Source: Dastarcus helophoroides (lineage: Eukaryota; Arthropoda; Insecta; Coleoptera; Bothrideridae). Taken from it: 64,000 nt of DNA. A model generated the notes under the pieces. The model had not been told where the DNA came from. It saw nothing but the letters and a program-made list of their open reading frames with translations, and made no database searches. The DNA is taken from NCBI GenBank assembly GCA_028583605.1, contig CM053327.1, positions 36,076,626-36,140,625 on the forward strand. The letters are read 5' to 3'. The position numbers and the translations under genes were made by a program. This document shows positions 32,536 to 46,136 of this stretch, in pieces. Position 1 is the stretch's first letter, and the number at the start of each line of letters is the position of its first letter.

Positions 32536-35500
32536 CTTTCTCTATGGTTAAATCTTTAAGCAGGACCCTCATTATCTAGAGCGGTCTTCCTCTAGGGATA
32601 AAAGTATCCCTATCTTGGAAATTCTACCTGTAGCAGAGATGTCTTCATCTAGAAAAATCTTTTATTGGGAGGGAATTTAATCGGAAAGATATTTCTCTAG
32701 ATAGGCCATTATTTAGAAAAGTTATAATGTAAGAAATTCTTCAGTTAGGAAGACCTTTCTCTATGATTATCTGTCTCGACTAATTCCTGCCTCTAGAAAG
32801 GTCTTCGTCTAAGAAGGTTTTCATTAAGGAAATCTTCCTCTATGAAGACTTTCTCTAAGCTGTTTCTCTAGGAATGTCTTTCTCGAAAAGAATCTTTCTT
32901 TAGAAAGGTTTTCCTCTAAAGAGGTCTTCCTCTAAAAAGGTCTTTCTTTAAAAAGGTTTTCCCCTAAAAGAATCTTTATTTAAAAAGGTCTTCCTCTAAA
33001 AAGGCCTTCCCCTAAGAGAGTCTTTGTTTAAAAAGGGTTTCCTCTAGAAAGGTCTTCCTCTAGAAAGCTCTTCATCTAAAAAAGTCTTCCTTTAAAAAGG
33101 TTTTCCTCTAAGAGAGTCTTTATTTAAAAAGGTCTTCCTCTAGAAAGGTCTTCCTCTAAAAAGTTCTTCCCCTAAGAAAGTCTTTGTTTAAAAAGGGCTT
33201 CCTCTAGATAGGTCTTCCTCTAGAAGCTCTTCCTACACAAAGGTCTTCCTCTAAGAGAGTCTTCATATAGGGAAGGTATGCCTCTAAGATAACCTTTTTC
33301 TCAGGATATCTTCCTCTCGGCAGGTCTAAAAGAGACTTTTTCTAAAATGCGTTTTATCTTTAGATATATTTCTTTCAGCAAAGTTTCCCTAAAGAAGCTC
33401 TCCTCTTCTAGGAGACTTCTTCCGTAAAAATATCTTCTAGGAAAGTATTTTTCTAAGAAGGTCTTGGCTTAGAAATGTCTTCCAAAAGTAAAATTTTCAT
33501 CAAGAAACTCCGTTTTTCCAGAAGATTTCTCCCGTGACAATATTTTCTCCTAAGCAAGCATTTTTCTCAGAAAGTATTTTTCTGGGAAGGTCTTTGCTTC
33601 AGAATGCCTTCTAAATACAACTTTCTTTAAAAAGGTCTGCCTCTAGGAAGATCTTTTTTAGGACCTTTTTTTTAAAAGATACTCTTTGTTTGGGGTCCTC
33701 CTTTAAAAGGAACTTCCTCTAATAAGGTCTTTATTCAGCAATTCCTTGATCTATAACAATTCTCTCACAAAATGCTTACCTTAAGAAAGTATCTATCTCT
33801 GAACTTAGAAAGTTTTTCGTCTAAAAGACTTCCTCTGGAAAGGTCTTCATATTTAAAGGCCTTTCTTTTTTTACGGTTAGATTTCTATTTCTTTCAGTAA
33901 AGTTTTCATCCAGAAACTCCATTCTTCCAGAAAAATTCTCCTGTGAAAATATCTTCCTCTAAGAAGGTATTTTCCTAAGAAAGTATTTTCCTAAGAAAGT
34001 ATTTTCCTAAAAAAGTACTTTCCTAAAAAAGTACTTTCCCAAGAAAGTCTTTGCTTAGGAATGTCTTCCCAAAATAAAGCTTTCTTTAGAAAGGTCTGCC
34101 TCTAGGAAGGTACCCTTTTAGATCTTCTTTTTCAAAGATAATCTTTATTAGGGGTCCTCCTTTAGAAAAAACTTGCTCTAATAAGGTTTTGATCCAGCTA
34201 TCCCTTGTTCTAAAACAATTCCCCCACAAAATGCTTACGTTAAGATAGTATCGATCTCTGGGCTTAGAAAGTTTTTTGTCGAAAAGACTTCCTCTGGAAA
34301 GTTCTGCATATTTAATGGCCTTTCTTTTTTTATTGTTAGATTTCTATTTATTTCAGTGAAGTTTTCATCCAGAAACTCTCTTCTTCCAGAAGAATTTTCC
34401 TGTGATAATATCTTCCCCTAAGAAAGTATTTTCCTAAGAAAGTACTTTCCCAAGAAGTTTTTTGCTTAGGAATGTCTTCCTAAAATAAAGCTTTCTTTAG
34501 AAAGGTCTGCCTCTAGGAAGGTACTCTTTTAGGATCTTCTTTTTTAAAGATGATCTTTGTTAGGGGTCCTCCTTCAGAAGGAACTTGCTCTAATAAGGTC
34601 TTCATCCAGCTATTCCTTGTTCTTAAACAATTCCCCCACAAAATGCTTACGTTAAGAAAGTATCGATCTCTGGGCTTAGAAAGTTTTTCGTCGAAAAGAC
34701 TTCCTCTGGAAAGTTCTTCATATTTAAAGGCCTTTGTTTTTTTATTGTTAGATTTATATTTATTTCAGTTAAGTTTTCATCCAGAAATTCTCTTCTTCTA
34801 GAAGAATTCTCCTGTAAAAATATCTTCCCCTAAGACAGTATTTTTCTAAGACAGAACTTTTCCAAGAAGATCTTTGCTTAGAAATGGCTTCTCAAAATAA
34901 AACTTTCTTCACGAAGGTCTGCCTCTAAAAAGGCACTTTTTTAGGATCTTCTGTTTCAACGATGCTCTTTGTTTGTGGTCCTCCTTTAGAAGGAACTTGC
35001 TCTAACAAGGTCTTCATCCAGCTATCTCTTTTCTAAAACAATTCCCCACAAAATGCTTACGTTAAGAAAGTATCGATTTCTGGGCTTAGAAAGTTTTTAG
35101 TTGAAAAGACTTCCTCTGGAAAGTTCTTCATATTTAATGGCCTTTTTTTTTGTTGTTAGATTTCTTTTTATTTCACTAAAATTTTCATCCAGAAACTCCC
35201 TTCTTCCAAAAGAATTCTCCTGTGAAAATATCTTTCCCTAAAAAAGTACTTTCCCAAGAAGGTCTTTGCTTAGGAATGTCTTCCCAAAATAAAGCTTTCT
35301 TTAGAAAGGTTTGCCTCTAGGAAGGTACTCTTTAAGGGTCTTCTTTTTCAAAGATGATCTCCGTTAGGGGTCCTCCTTTAGAAGAAACTTGCTCCAATAA
35401 GGTCTTCATCCAGCTACTTCTTGTTCTAAAACAATTCCCCCACAAAATGCTTATCTTAAGAGAGTATCGATCTCTGGGCTTAGAAAGTTTTTCGTCGGAA

Positions 35501-38500
35501 AGACTTCTAGTGGAAAGTGCTTCATATTTAAAGACTTTCTTCTTTTATTTTTAGAAATCTATATCCTTCAGTGAAGTTTCCATCCAAAAACTCTCTTTTT
35601 TCAGAAGAATTCTCCTATGAAAATATCTTCCCCTAAGAAAATATTTTTCTAAGTTAGTACTTTTTCAAGAAGGTCTTTGCTTACAAATGTATTCCCAAAA
35701 TAAAACTATCTGCAGAAAGATCTGTCTCTAGGAAGATACTCTTTAAAGATCTTCTTTTTCAAAAAAGCTCTTTGTTTTGGGTCCTTCTTTAGAAGGAACT
35801 TCTTCTAATAAGGTCTTCATCCAGCTATTCCTTGTTCTAGAACCATTCCCCCGCAAAATGCTTACGTTAAGAAAGTATCTATCTCTGGTCTTTCTTCCAA
35901 AAGGCTTCCAGTGGAAAGCTCTTCATATTTGTAAGCCCTTTTTTTATTTTTAGAGTTCTATGCATTTTAGTGAATTTTCCATCCAAAACTCTCTTTTTTC
36001 AGAAGAATTCTCCTGTGAAAATATCTTCCCCTAAGAAAATATTTTTCTAAGAAGGTTTTACTTAGGAATGTCCTGAAAAAAAACTTTCGTTAAGAAGGTC
36101 TACCTCTGGGAATGTTCTCTTTTAGGACCTCAAAGATGCTCTTTGTTTGGTGTTCTCCTTTTGAAGGAGTTTTCTCTAATTAGGTCTTCATCTAGCAATT
36201 CCTTGCTCTAAAACAACTCTCCCACAAAATGCTTACGTTACGAAAGTGTCTATCTCTAAGCTTAAAAAGTTTTTCGTCGGAAAGACTTCCAGTGGAAAGC
36301 TTTAAGGCTTTATTTTTTTATTTTTAGAGTTCTATGTCTTTCAGTGAAATTTCCATCCAAAAACTCTCTTTTTTCAGGAGAATTCTCCTGTGAAAATATC
36401 TCCCCTAAGAAAGTATTTTTCTAAGTTAGAACTTTTCCGAGAAGGCCTTTGCTTAGAAATGTCTTTCCAAAATAAGACTATCTGCAGAAAAGCTGCCTCT
36501 AGGAAGATACTCTTTATGGACCTTGGTTTAAAAGATGCTCTTTGTTTGGGGTCTTCCTTTAGAAGGAACTGCCTCTTATAAGGTCTTCATACAGGAATTT
36601 CTTATTTTAGAACAATTGCCCTTCAAAAGTTTTTCTCAAGAAAATATCTATCTCTAGGCTTAGAATGTTTTTTCATCGAAAAGGTTTTCTCTGAAAAGCT
36701 CTTCATATTTAAAGCCCTTCCTGATTTTATTTTCAGAATTCTATTTCTTCCACTAAAGTTTTCATACGGAAACCACCTTCTTTCAAAAAATTTTCCTCTG
36801 AAAATATCGTTCCCTAAGAAAGTATATTTCTAAGAAGGTCTTTGCTTAGGAATGTCTTCTAAAAAAAAATTCTTGAGTAAAGTCTGCCTATAGGAAGGTC
36901 CTCTTCTAGGACTTTGTTTTTCAAAGTCCAAGCTCTTTGTAAGGGGTCCACCTTTAGAAGAAACTTGCTCTAATAAGGTCTTTATCCAGCAAATCCTTGT
37001 TCTAGAACAATTCCCCCACAACATGCTTTCCTGAAAAAAGTATCTATCTCTAGACAGAGACGATTTTTTCATCAGAAAGGCTTCCTCTGGAAAGCTCTTC
37101 ATATTTAAAGGCGTTTCGTTTTTCATTGTTAGAGTTTTATTTCTTTCAGTGAAGTTTTCATCCAGAAAGTCCCTTCTTCCAGAAAGTGTGAAAATATCTT
37201 CTCCTAAGAAAATATTTTTCTACGAAAGTCTTTCCTCAGAAAGGCTTACCTCTGGGAAGGTCCTCTTTTGGAACCTCCTTTTTCAAAGATGCTCTTTTTG
37301 GTATTCGCTTCATCCAGCATTTCCTTGATCTAGAATAACTCTGCCGGAAAATGCTTGTCTTAAGAAAGTATCCGTCCCTGGGCTTAAAAAGTTTTTCGTC
37401 GGAAAGACTTCCTCCGAAAAGCTCTTCATATTTAAAGACCTCTCCTTTTTATTTTCAGAGTTATGGAAAGTTCTTCATATTTAATGGCCTTTCTTTTTTT
37501 ATTTGTTAGATTTCTATTTCTTTCAGTGAAGTTTTCATGCAAAAACCACCTTCTTCCAAATGAATTCTCCTGTGAAAATATCTTCCCCTAAGAAAAAAGG
37601 TCTTTGCTTAGGAATGTCTTACAAATATTTGTCTTTAGGAAAGTCTTCTTTCTTAGAGGCATTCGAAGAGCATCTTTGGAAAAAATGCTTTCTTAGAGGC
37701 ATTCGAAGAGCATCTTTTCCAAAGATGCTCTTCGTTTGCTCTGATAAGGTCTTCATCCATCAATTCCTTGTTCTAGAAAAATTCTCCCACGAAATGCTTT
37801 CCTCAAGAAAGTATCTATACTTACTATAGCTCTTTATACTTAAAGGCCTTTTTTTATTGTTAGAGTTCTATTTCTTTCAGTGAAGTTGTCATCCAGAAAC
37901 TCCCTTCTTTCAGAAGAATTTTTCTGTGAAAATATCTTCCCCTAAAAAGGTATTTTTCTAAGAAGGTCTTTACTAAGGAATGTCTTCCAAATATTTGCCT
38001 CTAGAAAAGTCGACTTTTAGGACCTTCTTTTCCGAAGATGCTCTTCGTTTGCTCTAATAAGGTCTTCATCCATCAATTCCTTGTTCTAGAAAAATTCTCC
38101 CACGAAATGCTTTCCTCAAGAAGGTATCTATACTTACTTACTATAGCTCTTTATACTTAAAGGCCTTTTTTATTGTTAGAGTTCTATTTCTTTCAGTGAA
38201 GTTGTCATCCAGAAACTCCTTTCTTTCAGAAAAATTTTTCTGTGAAAATATCTTCCCCTAAAAAGGTATTTTTCTAAGAAGATCTTTTCTAAGGAATGTC
38301 TTCCAAATATCTGCCTCTAGAAAAGTCGTCTTTTAGGACCTTCTTTTTCGAAGATGCTCTTCGTTTGCTCTAATAAGGTCTTAATCCATCAATTCCTTGT
38401 TCTAAAACAATTCTCCCACAAAATGCTTTCTTCAAGAAGCAATCTATACTTACTTACTGTAGCTCTTAATACTAGAAGGCCTTTTTTTATTGTTAGAGCT

Positions 38501-41100
38501 CTATTTCTTTCAGTGAAGTTGTCATCCAGAAACTCCCTGCTTTCAGAAAAATTCTCCTGTGAAAATATCTTCTCCTAAAAAGGTATTTTTCTAAGAAGAT
38601 TTTTACTTAGAAATGTCTTCCAAAAAAAACTTTCTTCAGAAAAGTCTTCCTAGAAAACTAAAAGAGGACCTTTCTGGAGAAAGGTACTCTTTTAGAACCT
38701 CCTAGGGTTCTCTTTAGCACCCCAAACACAAAACATTCCTTTCTGTGGTTAAATCTTTGAGCACGACCCTCATTATCTAGAGCAGTGTTCCTCTAGAGAC
38801 AAAAGTATCCCTATCTTATAGATTCTTTCTGGGGAGGGATGCCTTTATCTAGAAAAATCTTCTATTGGGAGTTAAATCAGAAAGATATTTCTCTAGATGG
38901 GCCATTATTTAGAAAGGTTATAATCTAAGAAATTCTTCAGTTAGAAAGATCTTTCTCTATAATTATTTATCTCTACTAATTCCTGCCTTTATAGAGGTCT
39001 TCGTCTAAGAAGGTTTTCATTAAGGAAGTCTTTCTCCAGAAAGGCTTTCTCTGAGGTGTTTCTCTAGGAATATATTTTTCTAAAAGGGTCTTTCTTTAGA
39101 AAGATTTTCCTCTAGAGAGGTCTTCCTTTAAAAAGCCCTTCCTTTAAAAAGATCTTCCCCTTAGAGGTTCTTCATTTAAAAAGGTCTTTCTCTAGAAAGG
39201 TCTTCCTTTAAAAAGATCTTTTCCTAAGAGTCTTTATTTAAAAAGGTCTTCCCCTAGAAGTCTTCCTCTAAAAAGGTCTTCTTCTAGAAAGTTCTTCCTC
39301 TAAAAAGGTCTTTCTCTAAAAGAGCCTTCATATAGGAAGGTATCTCTCTAGGATAACCTTTTTCTCAGGATATCTTCTCTAGGAAGATCTAAAAATGACT
39401 TTCTCTAAGATGCGTTTTATCTTTAATTATATTTCTTTCAGCAAAGTTTCCCTCAACAAACTCTCCTCTTCCAGAAGATTTCTTCCGCGAAAATATCTTC
39501 TAAGAAAATATTTTTCTAAGAAGGTCTTGGCCTAGGAATATCTTCCAAAAGTAAAGTTTTTATCAAGAAACTCCCTTCGTCCACAAGACTTCTCCCTTAA
39601 AAATGTTTTCTCCTAAGCAAGTATTTTTCTGAAAAAGTTTTTTTGCTAGAAAGGTCTTTGCTTAAGAATGCCTTTCAAAAAAAATATCTTCAAAAAGGTC
39701 TGCCTCTAAGAAGGTCCTCTTTTAGAACCTTTTTTTTTCAAAGATGATCTTTCTTATGGTCGTGCTTTAGAAGGAACTCGCTCGCAATTCCTTGTTCTAG
39801 AACAATTCTCCCACAAAATGCGTTCCTCAAAAAAGTATCTATCTCTAGGCGTAGAAAGTTTTTTCATCGGAAAGCTTCCTCTAAAAGGCTCTTATATTTA
39901 AAGGCCTTTCTATTTTTATCTTCGAAGTTGTATTTTTTTTCAGTGGAGTTTTAATCTAGAAACTCCCTTATTCCATGAGAATTATCCTATAAAATTATCT
40001 TTCTCTCAGAAAGTATTTTTAAGAGAACCTCCTCTAAGGTTTTCATCCAGCAATTCCGTGTTGTTCTAGAACAATTTCCCCATAAAATGCTTCCGTTAAG
40101 AAAGTATCTACCTCTGAACTTGGAAAGTTTTTAGTCGAAAAGACTTCCTCTGGAAAGCTGTTCGTATTTAAAGGAGTTTCTTTATTTATTGTTAGATTTC
40201 TATTTCTTTCAGTGACATTTTTATCCGGAAACTCCCTTCTTCCAAAAGAATTCTCATGTGAAAATAACTTCCCCTAAGAGAGTAGTTTTCTAAGAAAGTA
40301 CTTTCCCAAGAAGGTCTTTGCTTAGGAATATCTTTCCAAGATAAAACTTTCTTCAGAAAGGTCTGCCTCTAGGAAGGTACTCTTTTCAAAGATGCTCTTT
40401 GTTTGGGGTTCTCCTTTAGAAGGAACTTCCCCAAATAAGGTCTTCATCCAGCAATTCCTTGTTATCGAATAATTTTCCTACAAAATACGAACGTCAAGAA
40501 AGTATCTCTAGGCTTAGAAAGTTTTTTCGTCGAAAAATCTTCCTCTGGAAAGCTCGTTTTATTTAAAGATCTTTCTCAAGGAAGTTGTAGCTCTTGGAAA
40601 ATCTTCCCCAAGAAAAACTTTTTTATACAAGGATATAAAACAATCATTTTTTAGAGTGAGCTTGTCCTATAAAATTTTTTGTCCAGAACAGCGTCTGCCA
40701 AACTTTTTTGTCCTAGCCCTAGGTTATTTTCGTGCTTCCTTTTGTGACTTACTTTGCTTCCCTTCTGACCCACTGTGCTTCCCATTTGTGACCGACTGAA
40801 ACGTTTTTGGTGAATTAAAGCTTGTTACCGAAAGGAATTTTCCCTAAAAATTACAACCTATCCTTGTTTAAGAAGGCGGTTCCTTGTTTCCGCATTCCAC
40901 TCGCAGTACTTTGAAAGCATAATGGGGTTACCATTAGCGAGTGGATTAAATTAAAAAAAAAAGAAAAGAAAAAAGACGCAGCTTTATCATCTGCGAGTGC
41001 GATTTAATGATATAGAGAGAATTCCGCCAACCATTGGGAAAACTCTGATCTATAAGATTTTGAGGAGTAAAGGGATCCTTCTTCAATTTTTTTTTCTTTA
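32536..41100 (+). repeat. Composite satellite: short AAAGGTCTTCCTCTA units and ~300-450-bp higher-order units
   Basis: Two levels are visible. Around 32.8-33.3 kb and 39.1-39.4 kb a ~16-20-bp unit resembling AAAGGTCTTCCTCTA repeats many times with small changes. From about 33.4 to 40.6 kb a longer unit of ~300-450 bp recurs about 16 times, recognisable by CACAAAATGCTTA, TCATCCAG, CTTTGCTTAGGAATGTCTTCC and TTTCTTTCAGTGAAG blocks. The left portion (from 32,551) is repeated at 38,752, giving a ~6.2-kb segmental duplication. Frames within it are short and inconsistent between units, so it is treated as non-coding. Confidence 0.85.
40815..40985 (+). pseudogene. CR1/Jockey-type LINE 3' end inserted in or beside the satellite
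   Basis: Encodes the C-terminal KLVTERNFP/YNLSLFKKAV segment with a short deletion, then a stop, a short 3' UTR matching the 6.85 kb copy, and an A-rich tail (AAATTAAAAAAAAAAG). Severely 5'-truncated. Confidence 0.75.
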
Positions 41101-42110
41101 AGAGGATGTTATTTGGAATGATATTTATCTCAACAGCTCTATATCTAGGAGTGTCTTATTTTAGCAACTTTTTCTCTAAGAATGTGTTTCCGCAAGCTAA
41201 TATTTCTCTGGATAAGCTTTATTTAAAACGGTCTTTCACTAAAAAAATCTTCATTATTTGAGTTTCTGTAAAACGATTTTTTATAGGAAGATATCCCCTT
41301 GGTAAGATCTTTCTTTGTGATAATCTCCTAGAAAGCATTTTCTCTAGAACGATCTTCTCCTATTAAACTCTTTATTCTAGGAAAATGTTCATACAAAAAA
41401 TACTTACTCTAAAATTTTCATACAAAAAATCCTTTCTCTAATATTTTCATCCAAGAAATCCTTTCTGTAAAGAAGAGTGATACCGCGTCTTTCGCGATAC
41501 CATTTTTAAAAAGGGAACTGACCTGGAGGAATAGTCAGTTTGTGAAAAAGTAAATTTTTGGTTAAACGGGTCATTGATACCATTTTTAAAAAAGGAACTG
41601 ACCTGTAGGTACAACCAGTTTGTAAGAAAGTAGGAAATTTTTATGTTAGACGGATCGTTTTGACAAGAGGGTGACGTCTAATGGGTGCGACGCCTTAAAA
41701 AGTGGAATATATGGATAGTGACAAACTCCACCCGAGAAACATCAAATATTTCTTGACAAAAGAACGCAAGACACTGGGAGCTGATAGAAAATAGGAATTA
41801 ATTCTCGGTCAAACTCGAAATACATCCGAATCTAACCTCCAATTTGCTTGTGTAGACAAGCACGTGGGAGTTTTACCGTCCAACGGACAGGCGAAGTTTT
41901 TCTGTTGACGTAAAATCAGCAGCACGGGGCGAAGCTGACAAATTACGACGGTTAAACGCACAAGCAAGGAAAAACATACAAGGAATGTAAAGTAAATATT
42001 CAAAGACCTACGTTTTGGCTGCAGTTTCCAAGTCCTGGCACTATCGATAAAGAGATTCGGAAGTTCGTGGTCGTAACGTTAGACCTTTAGTTAGAGGTTG
42101 ACTGGGAGAT
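41101..42110. other. Non-coding with a ~92-bp tandem duplication
   Basis: 41,100-41,470 still shows degenerate satellite texture. The block GATACCATTTTTAAAAA...GGAACTGACCTG is duplicated at about 41,497 and 41,577. A 64-aa minus-strand frame (41,809-42,003) starts with a hydrophobic stretch, but nothing else supports a gene. Confidence 0.45.
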
Positions 42111-42159
42111 GGAGAAAACTGCACTAAATCACTGAACTTGACACAGTGAGGACCTCTGT

Positions 42160-42345
42160 TTACGGAAACTCTTTTTTCTATAGAACTTCCCAGCTGTGGA
42201 ACTCGTTGGGGAATTTTCCCCAAAAATCACAACCTATCCTTACTTAAGAAGACGATTCATCGCCATCTATCCATGTTTCCGCATTCTACTCGCAGTGCTT
42301 TAAAGGCATAATGGGGTTACTCTTTGCGAGTGGATTAAACTTTAA
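42160..42345 (+). pseudogene. CR1/Jockey-type LINE 3' end, copy in a minisatellite
   Basis: Encodes VYGNSFFYRTSQLWNSL, then after a 1-base shift NLSLLKKTIHRHLSMFPHST and a stop, followed by the family 3' UTR. It matches the copies at 6.85, 7.25 and 40.8 kb. It lies between copies of an AAAACTGCACTGAATCACTG-like ~30-bp minisatellite (42,115-42,150 and 42,355-42,420), so it inserted into that array. Confidence 0.7.
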
Positions 42346-45050
42346 AACAAAACTGCGAAAACAGTGCACTGAATCAGTAAACTGGGGAGATACTGCTCTG
42401 AACCACTGAACTGGGAAAACACTGCACTGAATTGGGACTTGGAGAGAGCTCCGGGTGACTAGGTGACGACTCGACGAGAACTGAAGTTTGCAGGTAAGTG
42501 TTATAAGGACAGTAATAAGATAATTAAGTAATATCGATATTAGCTATTAAGTAATTAACTCTCCACTGGAAGAGTGTCCAACGTTACGATAAACCGCGTA
42601 TTCATCTGTTATGATTGGATTAAGCGGAGTTTACATTGGATAGATCGCGAACGTGAATTCTATCGCGGTGTCAGGAGATCCTCCTCAAGAAAAGTCTTCG
42701 TTTAATAAGTTTAAGCAGATACATAATTTGGGAAAATAAAATTAACTTTCGGAAATCCAACTGGATAATTGATGTATTCTTCTTTAATTTAAAGCTTGGC
42801 CTCAGCTACTGAGGCTCAGCATCTCAGCTATCATCTAAATTTTTAGTTACACTATTTCAATTTTTACGTTTTCCCCAATATTCGCAACATCTTAAACTTA
42901 ATTTTTTTTTTGTAGACGCGTCAACTTTTTTTGAAAGCTGCAGTCACAGAATTAAAACGCTTTGCATATATGTAGACTTAAATTGCAATTTGTTGTAGGA
43001 TTTTAATTCAAGTTTTTTCTAAGTTATGAATTACATGGAGAGCGTGGTATTGCCAAAAATACATAGAAACGAAGCAATTAAATCCCATATAAATTGGTTT
43101 AAAAGGATCATCTGTTTTAAAGAAGAGAATTATCGGTTCAAAGGCCACACTTCGCCCGAAGCTCTCAAATTGCTTCGCAACAGCGCTAATGGTTTCCCCA
43201 ACTGCAGACATCTAACATTCATGCCCTTCTGAAACTTAACCACTGGAAAATAGTTAACTTAAAAATGGACTCGTACAAAAATGATTCCCCCTTGTTTTAT
43301 TTCTTTAGTGATTTTACATCTTTCGATTTTAACTAGACATATCCTTGGCATATGCTATAATCCTTGGCTGTTTAGCCCACTTAGCTGATACTGTTGTATA
43401 GGCCACTCTATAATGCACGTTGTGTTGTAATGGTTTCCACGATGTTGCGAGACGACGTAACGAAGAACTAAATGCAGGAAAACGTCCCCGCGGTCAATTA
43501 AAGTATCTGCAACGGAATATACGCGCAAGTAACACCTGGTACCTACATAGAAGCACTTAGAAGCTTTTAGGCCCAGCTTACAAACTTTATTTACTTATCG
43601 CCTTCCATTATATTCCATATAAAATATAAAGTAGTTCACTTAGCACCGTATGCACACACGATGTAAAGCTATGACAGAAATCGTCTTGTCGCTTCAAGCA
43701 TCGCGAACTAACGCAGATTTTATTTCCATACTTTAATCCTTTAACGTTTCTAATAATACTATCAGTACGTTTCATCGTTAATTACGCTCTCTTCAGGTGA
43801 ATCTTCCTCAAAGACGCCGCTAAACCTGAATAAAACCCTTTCATCCGACCGAACGAGAATCCGCATAATCTTTGATTCAGACTAAAATTACGTCGACGCA
43901 CATTTTCCGACGTTGTTTTCCGTTAATTAAAAGCGGCGATACCTATCGAAAATTCCATAATTATGTTCGAAAATACAGCATAGGTAAGCATTTTAAATTA
44001 ATGAACTTTTCGTCCGGGAGCGTAATTATAATCAATTCTGGAGTTGACGTCGAAACTGCATTTTTAAAGATAAATTGGTTTTGATAAAACGTTTTTCGGC
44101 GGAAAAAAGAAGTTTCTAAATTTATATAAAAAAGTTTTTGTTTGATACAAAAAGGGTACACTGATCAAAGTTTTATCATTCAATCTTTATAAGGAAACCC
44201 GTGACTCTCCATTAATTTTCGAGATTAATATCACTCGATATTTCCGAAATAGAATCGAAAAGGATAAAATCGCGATGCTCTGGGAGCGATATCCCTCACA
44301 ACTTACTTCGTTTACAATTAGTGTAACAATTAAACTGGTATCCCATGCTGTAAATAGAAATTTATGCCAAAATATCAATAAATCAAATTTCGATTTTCAT
44401 ATCGAATTTTTTTTCTGAAATTTGGACTTTTCATTTAAAGCGCCGATCCCGACCTTGAAACTGCGTTACGTTGAGGCTTAGTTATCGAATCTAGAATAGA
44501 AATTTTAGTAACTCCTAAGCTCCAATTCTAAATTGGGCTTTATTTTTCGAACTTTCGGTTTATTTTTGGAATTTTCGGTTTTTTTCGAATTTTAGCTTTT
44601 TTTGAAAATTTGGACTATTGAAACACAGAAATTGAAACACTTGGACTATACTTAAAATTTATAAAAAGAGTCAGAGCCGTGCCGTGATATGATGCAAAGA
44701 GGTAGCCGCATCAGGCGGCCAATTTGAGTCATTTAATAATAAAAAAAATTTAAGCATCGCTTTTCTATATCGGTCTATGTCAAGGGTAGGTAAATGTGGG
44801 TCTGAGAGTTGCATGCGGTTAGTTGTGTCGTTAAAATTTTAATGCTTTTTCTACTAATTCAAAACCTTTTTTATAACTGTGGTTAGAAGTTTAAGCTGAA
44901 AATTAAATAAAATGCCAAAGTGTATAAAAAAAGTGCTTGAAATTACAAAAATTAAGTTATGATTTCTAAAAAAGTTCAGAATTCTTTACGGACTTTCCAA
45001 TTTAAACTCGCGATTTTCCAAAATAATTTAAAATTTAAATAAAATGGAAA
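42346..45050. other. Non-coding, mostly single-copy-looking
   Basis: After the minisatellite (to about 42,420) no gene is supported. CAGGTAAGTG at about 42,491 looks like a splice donor, but no adjacent coding frame could be recognised. A possible transposon fragment (GAGCCGTGCC, GCATCAGGCGGCC) lies near 44,675-44,725. Confidence 0.4.
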
Positions 45051-46136
45051 TCAGTAGATACAAAATCAAAAATGTTCAAAGAAACTTCTAGAAACTTAAG
45101 AAAAGGTCGACGTAGAAAAAAGGTGGACAATCAATCATGGGCGTAGGCAGGATTCGTTTCAGGGGGAGGCAACATTCATATTAAAAAATTGATAAAAAAA
45201 AGACGTAAATTGCAGCAAATCTCTCGATCGATATGTACTTTACTACTAGATGAGCGGAAATTTCCAAACAATTTTATGAAAAAGTCGAAAATTACCGAAA
45301 AATTTCCACTTTTCGTTTAAATATTTTATTCAAATATTCAGAAAAAAATTAATATTTCAATATTTTTCTCGCAAATCTAGCCTCTTTTATTAAAATGTCG
45401 ACCTTATTTTAAAAAAATAAATGAATTGTGAAAAATAAAGAGGAATTTTTAAAAACCAATTAATTTAATTTAAATTTCTAAACACATTTTTTACTCGGTT
45501 TATACCTTTCTATTTATAAATTCTGGCCTAACCTTGAAATTTTGTGAAAAATGTTGAATTTCCAGAGAAATATTTTTATTACAACTGATAGCTAATTTTG
45601 AGTGGAAATAAAAGACGAAATTTCTAGAAAAAAACCAATTTCACGAATCGACATGTCTCACGATTTTTACTTCATTTGTAAATTCTGACATACCATTGAA
45701 ATTCCTTTAAAAAAATATAGTAATTTCTTTTAAAAAATGTTGAAATTTCTTTAAAAAAATGTTGAAATTTTCCAAGATTTTTTTTTTTATAATATCGATC
45801 TAATTCTCAGAAAATAAACAAATTGTGAGAAACAGAAACGAAAAATTTTGAAAGAGTCGAAATTTCTAAAATTATTTTTTTCACGATTTTCACTTCTTTA
45901 TTTGTAAATTTTGACACAAGCTTGAAATTTCTAAAGAAATATTTTTTATTAGAATTTTAGTCTAATTAAAAAAAAAAGATCAAATTTATAGACAATGACC
46001 AATTTGGAAGAGAGTCCAAATTTTTAAAAGTACTGATCTCATTTTTTTACTTTTTTATTTAAAGTTAAAGGAAAAAGTTTAATTTTCCCAAAAAATATTT
46101 TTTATTACAATTTCGAACTAATTTTAAGTAATTAAG
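45051..46136. other. AT-rich low-complexity DNA flanking the satellite
   Basis: Degenerate AAATTTCTAAAA-type runs, no gene. A hAT-end-like GGGCGTAGGCAGGATTC occurs near 45,138 without a recognisable partner. Confidence 0.45.

Noticed and set aside
34550..38578. Plus-strand frames of 60-90 aa in the composite satellite
   Set aside because: Frames shift between units and encode no common protein; treated as repeat by-products.
41809..42003. 64-aa minus-strand frame with a signal-peptide-like start
   Set aside because: Hydrophobic N-terminus alone is not evidence; no promoter, splice site or similarity recognised.
42480..42500. Splice-donor-like CAGGTAAGTG
   Set aside because: No adjacent coding exon could be identified, so it is left as an unsupported motif.
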